A stretch of 64,000 nucleotides of DNA from Actinomadura sp. DC4 (GTDB taxonomy: Bacteria > Actinomycetota > Actinomycetes > Streptosporangiales > Streptosporangiaceae). Numbering within the stretch: the first letter of the stretch is position 1; every line of letters begins with the position of its first letter. This document shows, in pieces, positions 24,443 to 33,702 of this stretch. The stretch is from contig NZ_JAUEQY010000003.1 of the NCBI RefSeq assembly GCF_030406325.1, positions 124,001 through 188,000 of the forward strand. The letters are read 5' to 3'. A model generated the notes under the pieces. It saw only the letters and a list, made by a program, of their open reading frames with translations. It had not been told where the DNA came from and made no database searches. Made by a program: the position numbers and the translations under genes.

Positions 24443-25972
24443 TCAGTCGTCGGCCAGGCTCTCGATCCTTCGAGGCATGAGGAACAGGGCGGCCACACCG
24501 AGGGCGGCCGTCACGACGACCGCGACGAAGACCTGGTGTGCCGCACCGTACAAGGCCGACCGTACGAAGGCCGTAACGTCGCGGCCACCGGACCGGGCGT
24601 GTCCCGCCAGGACGAGGCTCGTCGCGTCGACGCTGCTCGGCAGCCGCCCGGCCAGTGCCGCCGGCGGGTGGGCGAACCGCGCCGCGAGCGTGGCGTTGGC
24701 GATCGCGCCGAACACCGCGGCGCCCACGGCGCTGCCCAGGGAACGGCTGAACATGTTGATGCCGGTGACCACCCCGCGGCGGTCCCAGCCGACGACCGAC
24801 TGGGCGGCGACCAGGATCGGGCTCGCCATGAAGCCCAGGCCCACGCCGACGACGAAGCACGCCGCGGCCACCTCCCACACCTGGGAGTGCGGGCCGAGCA
24901 GCAGGCACAGCGCGGTGCCCATCACGAGGATCACGTTGCCGGCCAGACCCGTGTCGCGGAAGCCGAACCGCAGGTAGACGCGGCCGGACATGGTCGCCGC
25001 GAGCGGCCAGCCGACGGTCAGGGCGGCCAGAGCGAACCCGGCCATCAGGGCGCCGGTGCCGAGCACGCCCTGGGCGTACGTCGGCACGTACGAGCTCAGG
25101 CCGATCATGACCGCGCCGACGACGACCGCGGACAGATTGCCGCCGGTGAGGACGCGGCGGCCGAAGACCCACAGCGGCAGGATCGGCTCGGCGGCCTTGC
25201 GCTCGACCAGGACGAAGCCGGCGAGCATGGCCGCGCCGATGACGAAGACCGACAGGCCGGGCACCGACGTCCAGCCCCACGACACGCCGCCCTCGAGCAG
25301 GCCGAGGATGACCAGCGAACAGCCGCCGATGAGCAGGACCGCGCCCGCGTAGTCGATCCGGTGCGGGCGCCGCGTCACCGACTCCTTGAACCGGCGGGCG
25401 AGCATCCAGGCGGCGACCGCACCGAGCGGGATGTTGACGAAGAAGATCCAGCGCCACGAGACGTACTGGGAGAACACGCCACCGAGTGCCGGGCCGACCA
25501 CCGCGGAGATGCCCCACACGCTGGCGAGGTACCCCTGCACCCGCGCGCGCTCCTCGACGGTGTACATGTCGCCGACCATCGTCATGCTCATCGGCTGTAC
25601 GGCGCCCGCGCCGATGCCCTGCACCGCGCGGAAGGCGATCAGCGCGGGCATGCTCCACGCGATCCCGCACAGCACCGACCCGACGAGGAAGACCCCGATG
25701 CCGAAGAACATCACCGGCCGGCGGCCGACCACGTCCGCGAACTTCCCGTACAGCGGCGTGGTCACCGCCTGGGTCAGCAGGTAGATCGAGAACAGCCAGG
25801 GGAACTGCGAGAACCCGCCCAGGTCGCTGACCACGGACGGCACCGCCGTGGCGATGATCGTGCTGTCCAGGGCGACGAGACCCGTGCTGAGCATGAGGGC
25901 CGCGAGCACCGGCCCGCGTTCGGACCGGAAACCGACGCCCTTCGGGGTCGCGGGTGAGCGCGTCGTCGTCAC
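24443..25972 (-). CDS. MFS multidrug efflux transporter, DHA2 (14-helix) family
   Basis: 509 residues from a GTG with AAGGAG upstream. Helix 1 has LDSTIIATAVPSV, the DHA2 motif D1. Motif A is KFADVVGRRPV, and motif C appears in VWGISAVVGPALGGVFSQYVSWRWIFFVNIPLG. Later helices complete a 14-segment layout. This family exports drugs or toxic metabolites with proton exchange. No dedicated repressor gene is adjacent. Confidence 0.92.
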   Translation of the reverse strand: MTTTRSPATPKGVGFRSERGPVLAALMLSTGLVALDSTIIATAVPSVVSDLGGFSQFPWLFSIYLLTQAVTTPLYGKFADVVGRRPVMFFGIGVFLVGSVLCGIAWSMPALIAFRAVQGIGAGAVQPMSMTMVGDMYTVEERARVQGYLASVWGISAVVGPALGGVFSQYVSWRWIFFVNIPLGAVAAWMLARRFKESVTRRPHRIDYAGAVLLIGGCSLVILGLLEGGVSWGWTSVPGLSVFVIGAAMLAGFVLVERKAAEPILPLWVFGRRVLTGGNLSAVVVGAVMIGLSSYVPTYAQGVLGTGALMAGFALAALTVGWPLAATMSGRVYLRFGFRDTGLAGNVILVMGTALCLLLGPHSQVWEVAAACFVVGVGLGFMASPILVAAQSVVGWDRRGVVTGINMFSRSLGSAVGAAVFGAIANATLAARFAHPPAALAGRLPSSVDATSLVLAGHARSGGRDVTAFVRSALYGAAHQVFVAVVVTAALGVAALFLMPRRIESLADD

Positions 25973-26127
25973 GTAGGGGTCTCCTTGGGGGCCGCGGCCT
26001 GCGGGGAGGCATGGGTACGGGGGCCGGTCCCGGCGCCCGACGACGTGACCGGCCCACCATTCCTACATCAGCCGCCAACCGATCTTCGACCGCGCGCATT
26101 CCGCCCTGGCGCGATGCGGCCACCGGG

Positions 26128-26397
26128 TCAGGGGGTACGGCGTGCGGCGCCGTCCGCGTCGGCCTCGATCGCCGGGCGGGTGCCCGGGGGCAGGGTCCGT
26201 ACGCGCAGGCCGGCGCAGACCGGGCAGGACGGTTCGATCCAGGGCGGCATGCTCGCCGTCCCCTTGTGGCGCCAGGTCACCACCTGGCCGCCATGGCCGT
26301 CGGCGGCGTGCCACGCCTCGTACACGCTCTCCCAGGCATGTTCGCAGGTCAGGCAGGTGAAGGGCCAGGTCTGAAGAATGATGTGCGGTTTTCTCAT
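26128..26397 (-). CDS. Small zinc-ribbon protein
   Basis: 89 residues. TWPFTCLTCEHAWE supplies CxxC and PSCPVCAG supplies a second CxxC about 42 residues later, the spacing of a zinc ribbon. The rest is polar. Related small proteins appear widely in actinomycetes with no assigned role. The ribosome site (AGGAG) is rather far, 11 nt from the ATG. Confidence 0.65.
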   Translation of the reverse strand: MRKPHIILQTWPFTCLTCEHAWESVYEAWHAADGHGGQVVTWRHKGTASMPPWIEPSCPVCAGLRVRTLPPGTRPAIEADADGAARRTP

Positions 26398-26534
26398 GAC
26401 GTGCTGCGCTCCTGGAATCCGGCAGGACGAAGTGCTGGCAGATCACAGCGGGCGCGGCCCCGGGCAGCGGGCACCTGCGCGCGGGCGAGCAGAGGATCAG
26501 CCGACGCGCGCGCGTCCGGGGTGCGCCGGAGCGG

Positions 26535-26987
26535 TCACGTACGCGACGCGCACAGGTCGATCAGCAGGCCGGCCCCCGAGCGCCGGACCGGCGGCAGGGA
26601 CGACATGCCCGACAGGCGGGCGTGGCCCGGGACGCCCGTGACGAACGGCGCCGGCAGCGAGGACCGGAGCGGTGCCCCGGCCTGCCACGGACCGGCGGAC
26701 CGCTCCTGCGGCGAGGCGCGGTGGGTCATGACCCCGCAGGGCGCGTGGTGGTGGGGGCGCGGCGCCTGCCGGCACGGCCGGCCGGCCTCACCGGCCCGGT
26801 CGGCGCCGGCGGCGACGCCGGACGACGGCTCGACGGGCACGACGCAGGTCTCCACCGGCGCGCCCAGCACTCCGGCGTGAGCGCCCGGCGGGCACAGACT
26901 CGAATGAAGTACGACTCCGACGAACATGAACAGCAACAGCGCCCATCGGCGGCCGTGGGTGGTGTTCACACTCGCGTCGGCAATCAT
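26535..26987 (-). CDS. Small membrane-anchored His/Pro-rich protein (DUF6153-like)
   Basis: About 150 residues if it starts at the ATG at 26987. One hydrophobic segment (WALLLFMFVGVVLHSSLCPPGAHAG) serves as signal or anchor. A later HHHAPCG stretch and a C-terminus ending LIDLCASRT recall DUF6153-type actinobacterial proteins. There is no clear ribosome site. The similarity is weak and the gene could also be spurious; the His/Cys clusters make metal contact conceivable. Confidence 0.45.
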   Translation of the reverse strand: MIADASVNTTHGRRWALLLFMFVGVVLHSSLCPPGAHAGVLGAPVETCVVPVEPSSGVAAGADRAGEAGRPCRQAPRPHHHAPCGVMTHRASPQERSAGPWQAGAPLRSSLPAPFVTGVPGHARLSGMSSLPPVRRSGAGLLIDLCASRT

Positions 26988-27214
26988 CAGGCGGCATACT
27001 ACTCTCAGTGATGTTCGACCACGAAGAGTGGAAATCCTCCCCTCACCCGGCCATTCGCCCCCACCGCGGCCCGTAAGATCACCTCCGCCCCGGGTCGTCC
27101 CGTGCGGAAAGCCCGCAGCGTACGGCCTCCCTGGCGGCGGACCGCCCTCCGGACCGGCCCGGACCACACGACACCGGCATGGCCGTCACAGCAGAGTTCG
27201 TTGACTCCGAGTAA

Positions 27215-27243
27215 TTGACCTGTGACAGTGAGCAACGTAATTC
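27215..27243 (+). promoter_or_regulatory. Candidate vegetative-type promoter
   Basis: TTGACC (27215-27220), a 17-nt spacer and TAATTC (27238-27243) lie about 40 bp upstream of the secreted-protein gene, in a locally AT-rich stretch. The -10 element is weak. Confidence 0.35.
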
Positions 27244-27281
27244 GCCACGTCCCGCGGCCGAGCCGTGGTCAAGGAGATGGC

Positions 27282-27872
27282 ATGTCGATTCACAGGTTCA
27301 TTCCGCCGGCCGGCATCGCGGTCGCCGGCGTCACTCTCGCGACCACCGGCCTGGTCTCCGCGGCGACCACCGGGCCGCGTGCCGTCGCGGCGGCGGGGAC
27401 GACGGCCTGTGCCGGCTCGCAGACCGTGGCCTACTCCCCCGGCCTTTCCACGCGGCCCCGTGCGATCACCGTCCACGGGACGAGCACGCTGGGCCGGTGC
27501 GTGTCGAGCGCCGACCCGGCCATCACCGGCGGAAAGTCGACCTTCAAGGCCACCGGCCGGCTCTCGTGCACGTCCGGCGACTACTCCGGCACCCGCAAGG
27601 TCACCTGGAACAACGGCCGGACCAGCACGATGACCTTCCGGTCGGTCGTCTCGGTCTCCGCCGGCCAGAGCATCGTCACGATCAAGGGCACGGTCACGGA
27701 CGGCGAGTTCAGCGGGCGGAAGTGGAGCGCGATCTTCACCATGTTCGCCCGGAGGCCCGCCGCCTGCCTCACGCCGGCGGGCCTGCCCACCGCGTCCGGG
27801 CGGCTGCTGCTCGACGTCGGCTCGCTCGTACCCGGAAGGACGCCGGAGAAGGCCGGGCCGCTCCAGCGCTGA
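27282..27872 (+). CDS. Secreted protein of unknown function
   Basis: 196 residues. AAGGAG lies 5 nt before the ATG. A Sec-type signal (PAGIAVAGVTLATTGLVSAATTG) leads into a beta-rich domain with four Cys (TTACAGSQ, LGRCVSS, LSCTSGDY, AACLTP). The alternating TYPE of YSGTRKVTWNNGRTSTMTFRSVVSVSAGQSIVTIKGTVTDGEFSGRKW suggests a compact beta-sandwich or barrel. No catalytic motif is visible. It lies just upstream of the PHB region but ends before the palindrome that likely controls the dehydrogenase. Confidence 0.75.
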   Translation: MSIHRFIPPAGIAVAGVTLATTGLVSAATTGPRAVAAAGTTACAGSQTVAYSPGLSTRPRAITVHGTSTLGRCVSSADPAITGGKSTFKATGRLSCTSGDYSGTRKVTWNNGRTSTMTFRSVVSVSAGQSIVTIKGTVTDGEFSGRKWSAIFTMFARRPAACLTPAGLPTASGRLLLDVGSLVPGRTPEKAGPLQR

Positions 27873-27875
27873 GGA

Positions 27876-27893
27876 GATGTGGTGCACCACATC
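27876..27893. promoter_or_regulatory. Perfect 18-bp palindrome upstream of bdhA
   Basis: GATGTGGTGCACCACATC reads identically on both strands. It is 4 bp after the previous stop codon and 67 bp before the dehydrogenase start, where an operator or activator site is expected. The TGGT..ACCA core is also common for GntR-type proteins. The co-transcribed PucR-type regulator is the obvious local candidate. Confidence 0.6.
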
Positions 27894-27960
27894 GAAACGC
27901 CCCTCGTCATGGAGACATCCCCCGTGGAGCGGCCGGGGCAACCGGTCTAGGTTCACTGGC

Positions 27961-28722
27961 ATGGACAAGGCGAAGACCGGCGAGCTGGCGGGCCGTACGG
28001 CGGTGGTGACCGGCGGGGCGAGCGGGATCGGCCGCGCGTGCGCCCGCCGGCTGGCCGAGGCGGGCGCGCACGTGATCGTGGTCGACATCAGCGCCGAGCG
28101 GGCCGAAGAGGCCGCGCGCGAGGCCGGTGGTGAGTTCGTGGTGGCCGACCTGTCCGACCCGGACGTGGTCGACACCCTGCGGCTCGGCGCCGACATCGTC
28201 ATCAACAACGCCGGACTGCAGCACGTGGCCCCGGTGCACGAGTTCCCGCCGGAGGAGTTCGCCCGCATCCTGCGGCTCATGGTCGAGACGCCGTTCCGGC
28301 TCGTACGCCGCCTGCTGCCCGGCATGTACGACCAGGGCTGGGGCCGGATCGTCAACGTCTCCTCCGTGCACGGGCTCGTCGCGTCGCCGTACAAGGTCGC
28401 CTATGTCACCGCCAAGCACGCCATCGAGGGCATGTCCAAGGTCGTCGCGCTGGAGGGCGCCGAGCACGGCGTGACCTCCAACTGCGTCAACCCCTCCTAC
28501 GTACGGACCCCGCTGGTGGAGAACCAGATCACCGCCCAGGCCGAGGCGCACGGCCTGACCGAGGCCGAGGTGATCGAGCAGGTCATGCTGGAGCCCGCGG
28601 CGATCAAGCGGCTGCTCGAACCCGCCGAGGTCGCCGACGTCGTCGCCTACCTCTGCTCGGACCACGCGTCCTTCATCACCGGCACCTCGGTGCCGATCGA
28701 CGGCGGCTGGACCGCGCACTGA
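27961..28722 (+). CDS. bdhA: 3-hydroxybutyrate dehydrogenase (SDR family)
   Basis: 253 residues. It oxidises 3-hydroxybutyrate to acetoacetate with NAD (EC 1.1.1.30). The nucleotide motif is TGGASGIG (17-24), followed by NNAGLQH, the catalytic Ser in NVSSVHG and Tyr/Lys in YVTAKHA. HGLVASPYKVAYVTAKHAIEG and NCVNPSYVRTPLVENQI are near-diagnostic for D-3-hydroxybutyrate dehydrogenases. I begin at the ATG at 27961. It is followed 17 bp later by a GAF/PucR regulator and lies in the same region as a PHB depolymerase, so it probably handles monomers released from the polymer. Confidence 0.87.
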   Translation: MDKAKTGELAGRTAVVTGGASGIGRACARRLAEAGAHVIVVDISAERAEEAAREAGGEFVVADLSDPDVVDTLRLGADIVINNAGLQHVAPVHEFPPEEFARILRLMVETPFRLVRRLLPGMYDQGWGRIVNVSSVHGLVASPYKVAYVTAKHAIEGMSKVVALEGAEHGVTSNCVNPSYVRTPLVENQITAQAEAHGLTEAEVIEQVMLEPAAIKRLLEPAEVADVVAYLCSDHASFITGTSVPIDGGWTAH

Positions 28723-28739
28723 CCCCCGACCTACGGACG

Positions 28740-30614
28740 ATGCCCCCCGTGAACACCCGCATCTTCTTCGAGCTGCTGGCCCGCGAGGCCCCGGCGGTGG
28801 AGTTCGAGACGCCGGTCGACGAGGCGCGGGCCGGCGGCGCCTCCGCCGCCGTGCTGGCCGAGCTCGAGCAGGCCAAGACGGCCGCGCTGCGCGTACGCGC
28901 GCTGCTGGCGCGGCGCGCCCGCCGCGAGGTGGAGCTGTCCGCGCTGTTCGAGACCGCCGGCGACCTGGCGAGCCTGCGCGACCTCGACGCCGTCCTCAAG
29001 GCCATCGTGCGCCGGGCCCGGCAACTGCTCAACGCCGACGTCGCGTACATGACGCTCAACGACCCCGCCCGCGGCGACACCTACATGCGCGTCACCGACG
29101 GGTCGATCTCCCGTGCCTTCCAGCGGCTGCGGCTGCCGCTCGGCGCCGGGCTCGGCGGCCTCGTCGCGCAGACCGGCGCGCCGTACGCCAGCTCGGGCTA
29201 CCTGCACGACGAACGGTTCCGGCACACCGGCTCGATCGACGGCGGCGTCACCGAGGAGGGCCTGGTCGGCATCCTGGGCGTGCCGATGCGGCTCGGCGAA
29301 CGGGTGATCGGCGTGTTGTTCGCCGCCGACCGCGCCGAGCGGTCGTTCGCCCAGGAGGAGGTCGCGCTGCTGTGCTCGCTGGCCGCCCACGCGGCCGTCG
29401 CGATCGACAACGCGCGCCTGCTGCAGGAGACCCGCGTCACGCTGGAGGAGCTGAGCGCGGCGAGCGAGGCCGCACGGGTGCACAGCGACGCGGTGGAACG
29501 CGCCGCGCGGGCACACGACCGGATGACCGACCTGGTCGTACGCGGCGGCGGCGTGGAGGACGTGGCCTCGGTGGTGACCGACATCCTCGGCGGCTCACTC
29601 GTCGTGCTCGACGCCGACGGCCGCCGGCTCGCCGAGGTCGGCCACGTGGTGCGGGTGGGCGAAGACCTGATCACCCGCTCCCGTGCCCTCGGCCGTACGG
29701 CGCGCCGCGGCGACCTGCGCGTCACGCCGATCGGTGCGGGCGCGGAGGCGCTCGGCACGCTCGCGCTGGACGCGGCCGGCGACATCGCCGACGCCGACGA
29801 GCGCATCCTGGAGCGCGCCGCGCTGGTCATGGCGCTGCTCCTGCTGTTCCGCCGCAACATGACCGAGGTCGAGGGCAGGGTGCGCGGCGAGCTGCTGGAC
29901 GACCTCGTCGCCGGGCACGTCTCGGACCCGGACGCGCTCGACGCGCGGGCCCGCCGGCTCGGCGTCGACCTCGGCGCCGCCCACGTGCTCGTCGTCGCCC
30001 GGCACGACGGACGCCGGGAGCAGGCCGCGTTCTGGGCCTCCTCGTTCTCCGCCGTCGAACACGGCCTCAGCACCGCCTACTCCGGCGAGGTGGTCCTGCT
30101 GCTGCCCGGCGACCGGCCCGAGGAGACCGCCTGCCGGGTGGCCAAGGAGCTCGGTGCCGCGCTCGGCGTACCGGCCACCGCGGGCGCGGCCGGGCCGGTC
30201 GCGCTGCCCGGCGGCGCCGAGACGGCCCGGCGGGAGGCGCGGCGCTGCGCGGACGCGCTGCTCGCGCTCGGCCGCGAGGGCGACGGCGCGAGCGCCGACG
30301 GCCTGGGCTTCGTCGGCCTGCTCATCGGCGAGGGCGGCGACGCGGGCGCGTTCGTCGAGCGCACGCTCGGCCCGGTCATCGCCTACGACGAGCGGCGCGG
30401 CACGGCGCTGACGCGGACGATGGCGATCTACTTCGGCACCGGCGGCAGCCTCGCGCGTACGGCCGGGAAGCTGCACATCCACACCAACACCGTGACGCAA
30501 CGGCTGGACCGCGTCGGCCGGCTCCTCGGCGCCGACTGGCAGCGGGCCGACCGGGCGCTGCAGATCCAGCTCGCCCTTCACCTGCACCGCCTCCGCGGCT
30601 CACTCACGTCCTGA
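28740..30614 (+). CDS. GAF and PucR/CdaR-type transcriptional regulator
   Basis: 624 residues; the GTG at 28749 is an alternative start. An N-terminal helical stretch precedes a GAF sensor domain (about 70-225, ending AHAAVAIDNARLLQE). A second region follows, with the GGDEF-like CdaR domain (RGELLDDLVAGHVSDPDALDARARRLGVDL...) and a C-terminal PucR helix-turn-helix (LTRTMAIYFGTGGSLARTAGKLHIHTNTVTQRLDRVGRLLG). It is co-transcribed with bdhA and its 3' end overlaps the convergent permease gene by 11 nt. It likely activates the PHB/3-hydroxybutyrate genes; the ligand is unknown. Confidence 0.87.
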   Translation: MPPVNTRIFFELLAREAPAVEFETPVDEARAGGASAAVLAELEQAKTAALRVRALLARRARREVELSALFETAGDLASLRDLDAVLKAIVRRARQLLNADVAYMTLNDPARGDTYMRVTDGSISRAFQRLRLPLGAGLGGLVAQTGAPYASSGYLHDERFRHTGSIDGGVTEEGLVGILGVPMRLGERVIGVLFAADRAERSFAQEEVALLCSLAAHAAVAIDNARLLQETRVTLEELSAASEAARVHSDAVERAARAHDRMTDLVVRGGGVEDVASVVTDILGGSLVVLDADGRRLAEVGHVVRVGEDLITRSRALGRTARRGDLRVTPIGAGAEALGTLALDAAGDIADADERILERAALVMALLLLFRRNMTEVEGRVRGELLDDLVAGHVSDPDALDARARRLGVDLGAAHVLVVARHDGRREQAAFWASSFSAVEHGLSTAYSGEVVLLLPGDRPEETACRVAKELGAALGVPATAGAAGPVALPGGAETARREARRCADALLALGREGDGASADGLGFVGLLIGEGGDAGAFVERTLGPVIAYDERRGTALTRTMAIYFGTGGSLARTAGKLHIHTNTVTQRLDRVGRLLGADWQRADRALQIQLALHLHRLRGSLTS

Positions 30615-31587
30615 CCGGCTCGCCGGTCTTCTCCTCGGCCGGCGCAGGCTCCGGGCGGCGGCGCGCCGTCAGCCACGCCGCCGTGCCCCAGATGCCGCGC
30701 CGGAACACCAGTACGGTGACGGCGAAGACGGTGCCGGTGACGATGCCGATCTGCTCGAACCCGGCCGTGGCCAGGTAGTCGTTGAGCTCGACGATCAGGC
30801 CCGCCCCGATGACGCCTCCCCACAGGGTGCCGATGCCGCCGAGGACGACCATCATCACGGCCTGCCCTGAGGTGGTCCAGTAGACCTCCTGGAGCGACAC
30901 GAAACCGTGCCCGACGGCGAACAGCCCGCCGGCCAGTCCGGACAGGACGGCCGAGAGCACGAACGCGAGCAGCTTGTACCGCTCGACCGGGTAGCCGAGC
31001 GCGCGGGCGCGAGCCGGGTTGTCCCGTACCGCCACCAGCACCCGCCCGAACGGCGAGCGCACCACGCGCCAGGCCAGCCACAGCCCGAGGACCACGATCG
31101 GCAGGCCCGCGTAGTAGAAGAAGAACGCGTCCGACAGGTCGACGCCGAAGAAGTCGCGCGGGATGCCCTGCAGGCCGTTCTCCCCGCCGGTCAGGCCGCG
31201 CCACTGGTTGGCGACGAAGTAGACCATCTGCGCGAACGCGAGCGTGACCATGGCGAAGTAGATGCCGGTCCGGCGCACCGACAGCCAGCCGATCGGCACC
31301 GCGAGCGCGCCCGCGGCCAGCGCGCCGCCCAGCACGGCGAGCGGGAACGGCAGCCCGCTGTGCGTCGCGACCAGCCCGGCCGCGTACGCCGAGGTGCCCC
31401 AGAACGCCGCGTGCCCGAACGACAACAGCCCGGTGAAGCCGAGCAGCAGGTCGACCGCGACCGCGAACAGCGCCCAGCAGATCATGTCCATCGCCACCGG
31501 CGGGTAGATCACCCACGGCAGCGCGAGGGCCGCGAGCAGGCCGACGGCGAGCAGGACCGGCCGTGCGGCGAGCGTACGGATGATCAC
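30604..31587 (-). CDS. LIV-type ABC transporter permease (LivM family)
   Basis: 327 residues with about 9-10 membrane helices. Family signatures include LLLGFTGLLSFGHAAFWGTSAYAAGLVATHSGL near the N-terminus and the EAA-like loop WLAWRVVRSPFGRVLVAVRDNPARARALGYPVERYKLLAFVLSA. The start overlaps the LivH-type stop codon (ATGA). It forms the heterodimeric channel with the LivH-type subunit. The context argues for 3-hydroxybutyrate or short oligomers rather than amino acids as cargo. Confidence 0.92.
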   Translation of the reverse strand: MIIRTLAARPVLLAVGLLAALALPWVIYPPVAMDMICWALFAVAVDLLLGFTGLLSFGHAAFWGTSAYAAGLVATHSGLPFPLAVLGGALAAGALAVPIGWLSVRRTGIYFAMVTLAFAQMVYFVANQWRGLTGGENGLQGIPRDFFGVDLSDAFFFYYAGLPIVVLGLWLAWRVVRSPFGRVLVAVRDNPARARALGYPVERYKLLAFVLSAVLSGLAGGLFAVGHGFVSLQEVYWTTSGQAVMMVVLGGIGTLWGGVIGAGLIVELNDYLATAGFEQIGIVTGTVFAVTVLVFRRGIWGTAAWLTARRRPEPAPAEEKTGEPVRT

Positions 31588-32447
31588 GCGATTCCCTCCT
31601 CGCGCCCGAACAGCCCCGCCGGCCGCCAGAGCAGCACCACGACCATGAGGATGAACACCAGCGTCTGGGACAGCGATGGGACGTAGAAGTCGGTCAGCGC
31701 GGTCAGCACCCCGACCGCGAAGCCGGACACCACCGAGCCGAAGATCGAGCCGAGCCCGCCGATGACGACCACGGCGAAGACCGCGATGATCAGGTCCGAG
31801 CCCATCAGCGGGTTGACCGCGCGCATCGGCGCGGCCAGCACCCCGGCGAGCCCGGCCAGCGCGATGCCCGCGCCGAACACCGGGGTGACCCAGCGCCCGA
31901 CGTCGATGCCGAACGCGCGGGTGAGCTCGGGCCGCTCGGTCGCCGCCCGTACGATCACGCCCGCCCGCGTACGGGACAGCACGAACCAGACCGCCAGGCA
32001 GGCCACCACCGCGACGCCGAGCACGAACACCCGGTAGGCCGGATAGGTGAACAGGCCGAGGTCGGTCGTTCCCGACAGCGCCGGCGGGCGCGGGTACGGC
32101 TGGGACTGCACCCCGTACTCCCGCTCGACCAGGTCCTGCAGGATCAGCGCGAGGCCGAAGGTCAGCAGGAAGTTGTGGAGCGGGTCGAGCGCGGTGAGCC
32201 GGCGGATGAACAATCGCTCCACGACGACGCCCGCGACGCCGAGCGCGACCGGCACGGCCGGCAGCGCGATCCAGAAGCTCACGCCCCAGTCGTCCAGCAG
32301 CACGTACGCCCCGAAGGCGCCGAGCATGTAGAACGCGCCGTGCGCGAAGTTGACCACACCGAGCATGCCGAAGATGACCGCCAGGCCGAGGGCCAGCAGG
32401 GCGTAGAACGCCCCGCCGACCAGGCCGTCGAATGCCTGCTGCAGCAT
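31584..32447 (-). CDS. LIV-type ABC transporter permease (LivH family)
   Basis: 287 residues, about 8 membrane helices. FYALLALGLAVIFGMLGVVNFAHGAFYMLGAFGAY is the classical LivH N-terminus. RTRAGVIVRAATERPELTRAFGIDVGRWV is the ATPase-coupling loop. It is separated by one base from the stop codon of the binding-protein gene and overlaps the LivM-type gene by 4 nt. Confidence 0.93.
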   Translation of the reverse strand: MLQQAFDGLVGGAFYALLALGLAVIFGMLGVVNFAHGAFYMLGAFGAYVLLDDWGVSFWIALPAVPVALGVAGVVVERLFIRRLTALDPLHNFLLTFGLALILQDLVEREYGVQSQPYPRPPALSGTTDLGLFTYPAYRVFVLGVAVVACLAVWFVLSRTRAGVIVRAATERPELTRAFGIDVGRWVTPVFGAGIALAGLAGVLAAPMRAVNPLMGSDLIIAVFAVVVIGGLGSIFGSVVSGFAVGVLTALTDFYVPSLSQTLVFILMVVVLLWRPAGLFGREEGIA

Positions 32448-32448
32448 G

Positions 32449-33690
32449 TCAGAGCCTGCAGGCCGCGTCGGGCTGCGGGAACGCCTCGGCCGCCGGGACG
32501 GTCTTGAGGATCTTCTCGTAGTCCCAGGGCTCCTTCACCTCGCTCGCGGGCTTCACCTGGGCGAGGTACGCGTCGTGCAGCAGCAGGTGGTCCTGGGCAC
32601 GGATCTGGGCGTTCTTGGCGAAGACGTCGCCGAACCTGTAGCCCTCCAGCTGCTCGACCACCGCGTCGGACCGGTCGGTGCCGGCCCGCTGGACCGCCTC
32701 CAGGTACTCCAGGGCGGCCGAGTAGTTCGCGGCGTGCGCGAACGTCGGGCGCTTGCCCGTCCTGGCCTGGAACCTGTCCGCCCAGGCGCGGTTGTCCGGG
32801 CTCGCGTTCCAGTACCAGGCGTCGCTGAACCTGGTGCCCGCCAGGGCGTCCGGGCCGAGCGAGTGGATGTCGGTGAGGAACATCAGGCCGACGGCCAGGC
32901 CGATGCCCTTCTTCTTCAGGCCGTACTCGTTGTACTGCTTGACGAGGTTCACCAGATCGCCGCCCGCCTGCATGGCGCCGAGCACCTGCGGCCTGGGGTT
33001 CAGCCCGGGGGCCTTGAGCAAGAACGTGGAGAAGTTGTCGTTCGGGAACGGCGTCGGGTCGTTCTTGACGATCGTGCCGCCCGCGCCCTTGATCGAGGCG
33101 CTGAAGCTCTTGGTCATGTCCTGCCCGAAGGCGTAGTCCGGGTAGATGATGTACCAGTTCTTCGAGCCGTCCTTGGTGATCGTGTCACCGGTGCCGTGGG
33201 CCAGCATGTACGTGTCGAAGCCGTAGTGGAAGGTGTACCTGTTGCACTGCGCGCCCTCCAGCGCGGTGGTGCCGGCGCTGATGTCCATGAAGATCTTCTT
33301 CTTCGCCTTGGCCACGCCCGCCACCGCCAGGGCGGCCGAGGAGGTCGGCACGTCGAGGATGAGGTCGGCGCGCTGCCGGTCGTACAGCTCCTGGGCCTTG
33401 GAGTTGGCGACCTCGGGCTTGTTCTGGTGGTCGGCGGTGGTGACCTCGATCTTCCCGGCCACCGCCTTGCCGCCGTACTTGGCCGTGAAGTCGGCGATCG
33501 CCATCTTGACCGCCTCGACGCTGGCCTTGCCCGACAGGTCGGCGTAGACGCCGGACTGGTCGTTGAGGACGGCGATCTCGATCTTGCCGTCGCTGATCTT
33601 TCCGCCGCCCCCGCCGGAGCCGCCGTTGCATCCGGCGGCGAGCAGGGCCACCCCGGCGGCCAGCGCGGCCGTACGCCCGATCGATCTCAT
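32449..33690 (-). CDS. LIV-type ABC transporter substrate-binding lipoprotein
   Basis: 413 residues. The lipobox LLAAGC is followed by a Gly/Ser linker. The mature protein is a type I periplasmic-binding fold of the branched-chain amino acid/amide/urea class (KIEIAVLNDQSGVYADLSGKASVEAVKMAI; GNTVTK-like AHGTGDTITKDGSKNWYIIYPDYAFGQDMTKSF). Members that bind aromatic or carboxylic acids exist, so the family does not restrict the ligand to amino acids. The gene sits inside the transporter operon, with GAAGGAG before its ATG. Confidence 0.92.
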   Translation of the reverse strand: MRSIGRTAALAAGVALLAAGCNGGSGGGGGKISDGKIEIAVLNDQSGVYADLSGKASVEAVKMAIADFTAKYGGKAVAGKIEVTTADHQNKPEVANSKAQELYDRQRADLILDVPTSSAALAVAGVAKAKKKIFMDISAGTTALEGAQCNRYTFHYGFDTYMLAHGTGDTITKDGSKNWYIIYPDYAFGQDMTKSFSASIKGAGGTIVKNDPTPFPNDNFSTFLLKAPGLNPRPQVLGAMQAGGDLVNLVKQYNEYGLKKKGIGLAVGLMFLTDIHSLGPDALAGTRFSDAWYWNASPDNRAWADRFQARTGKRPTFAHAANYSAALEYLEAVQRAGTDRSDAVVEQLEGYRFGDVFAKNAQIRAQDHLLLHDAYLAQVKPASEVKEPWDYEKILKTVPAAEAFPQPDAACRL

Positions 33691-33702
33691 CTGTGTTCTC
33701 CT

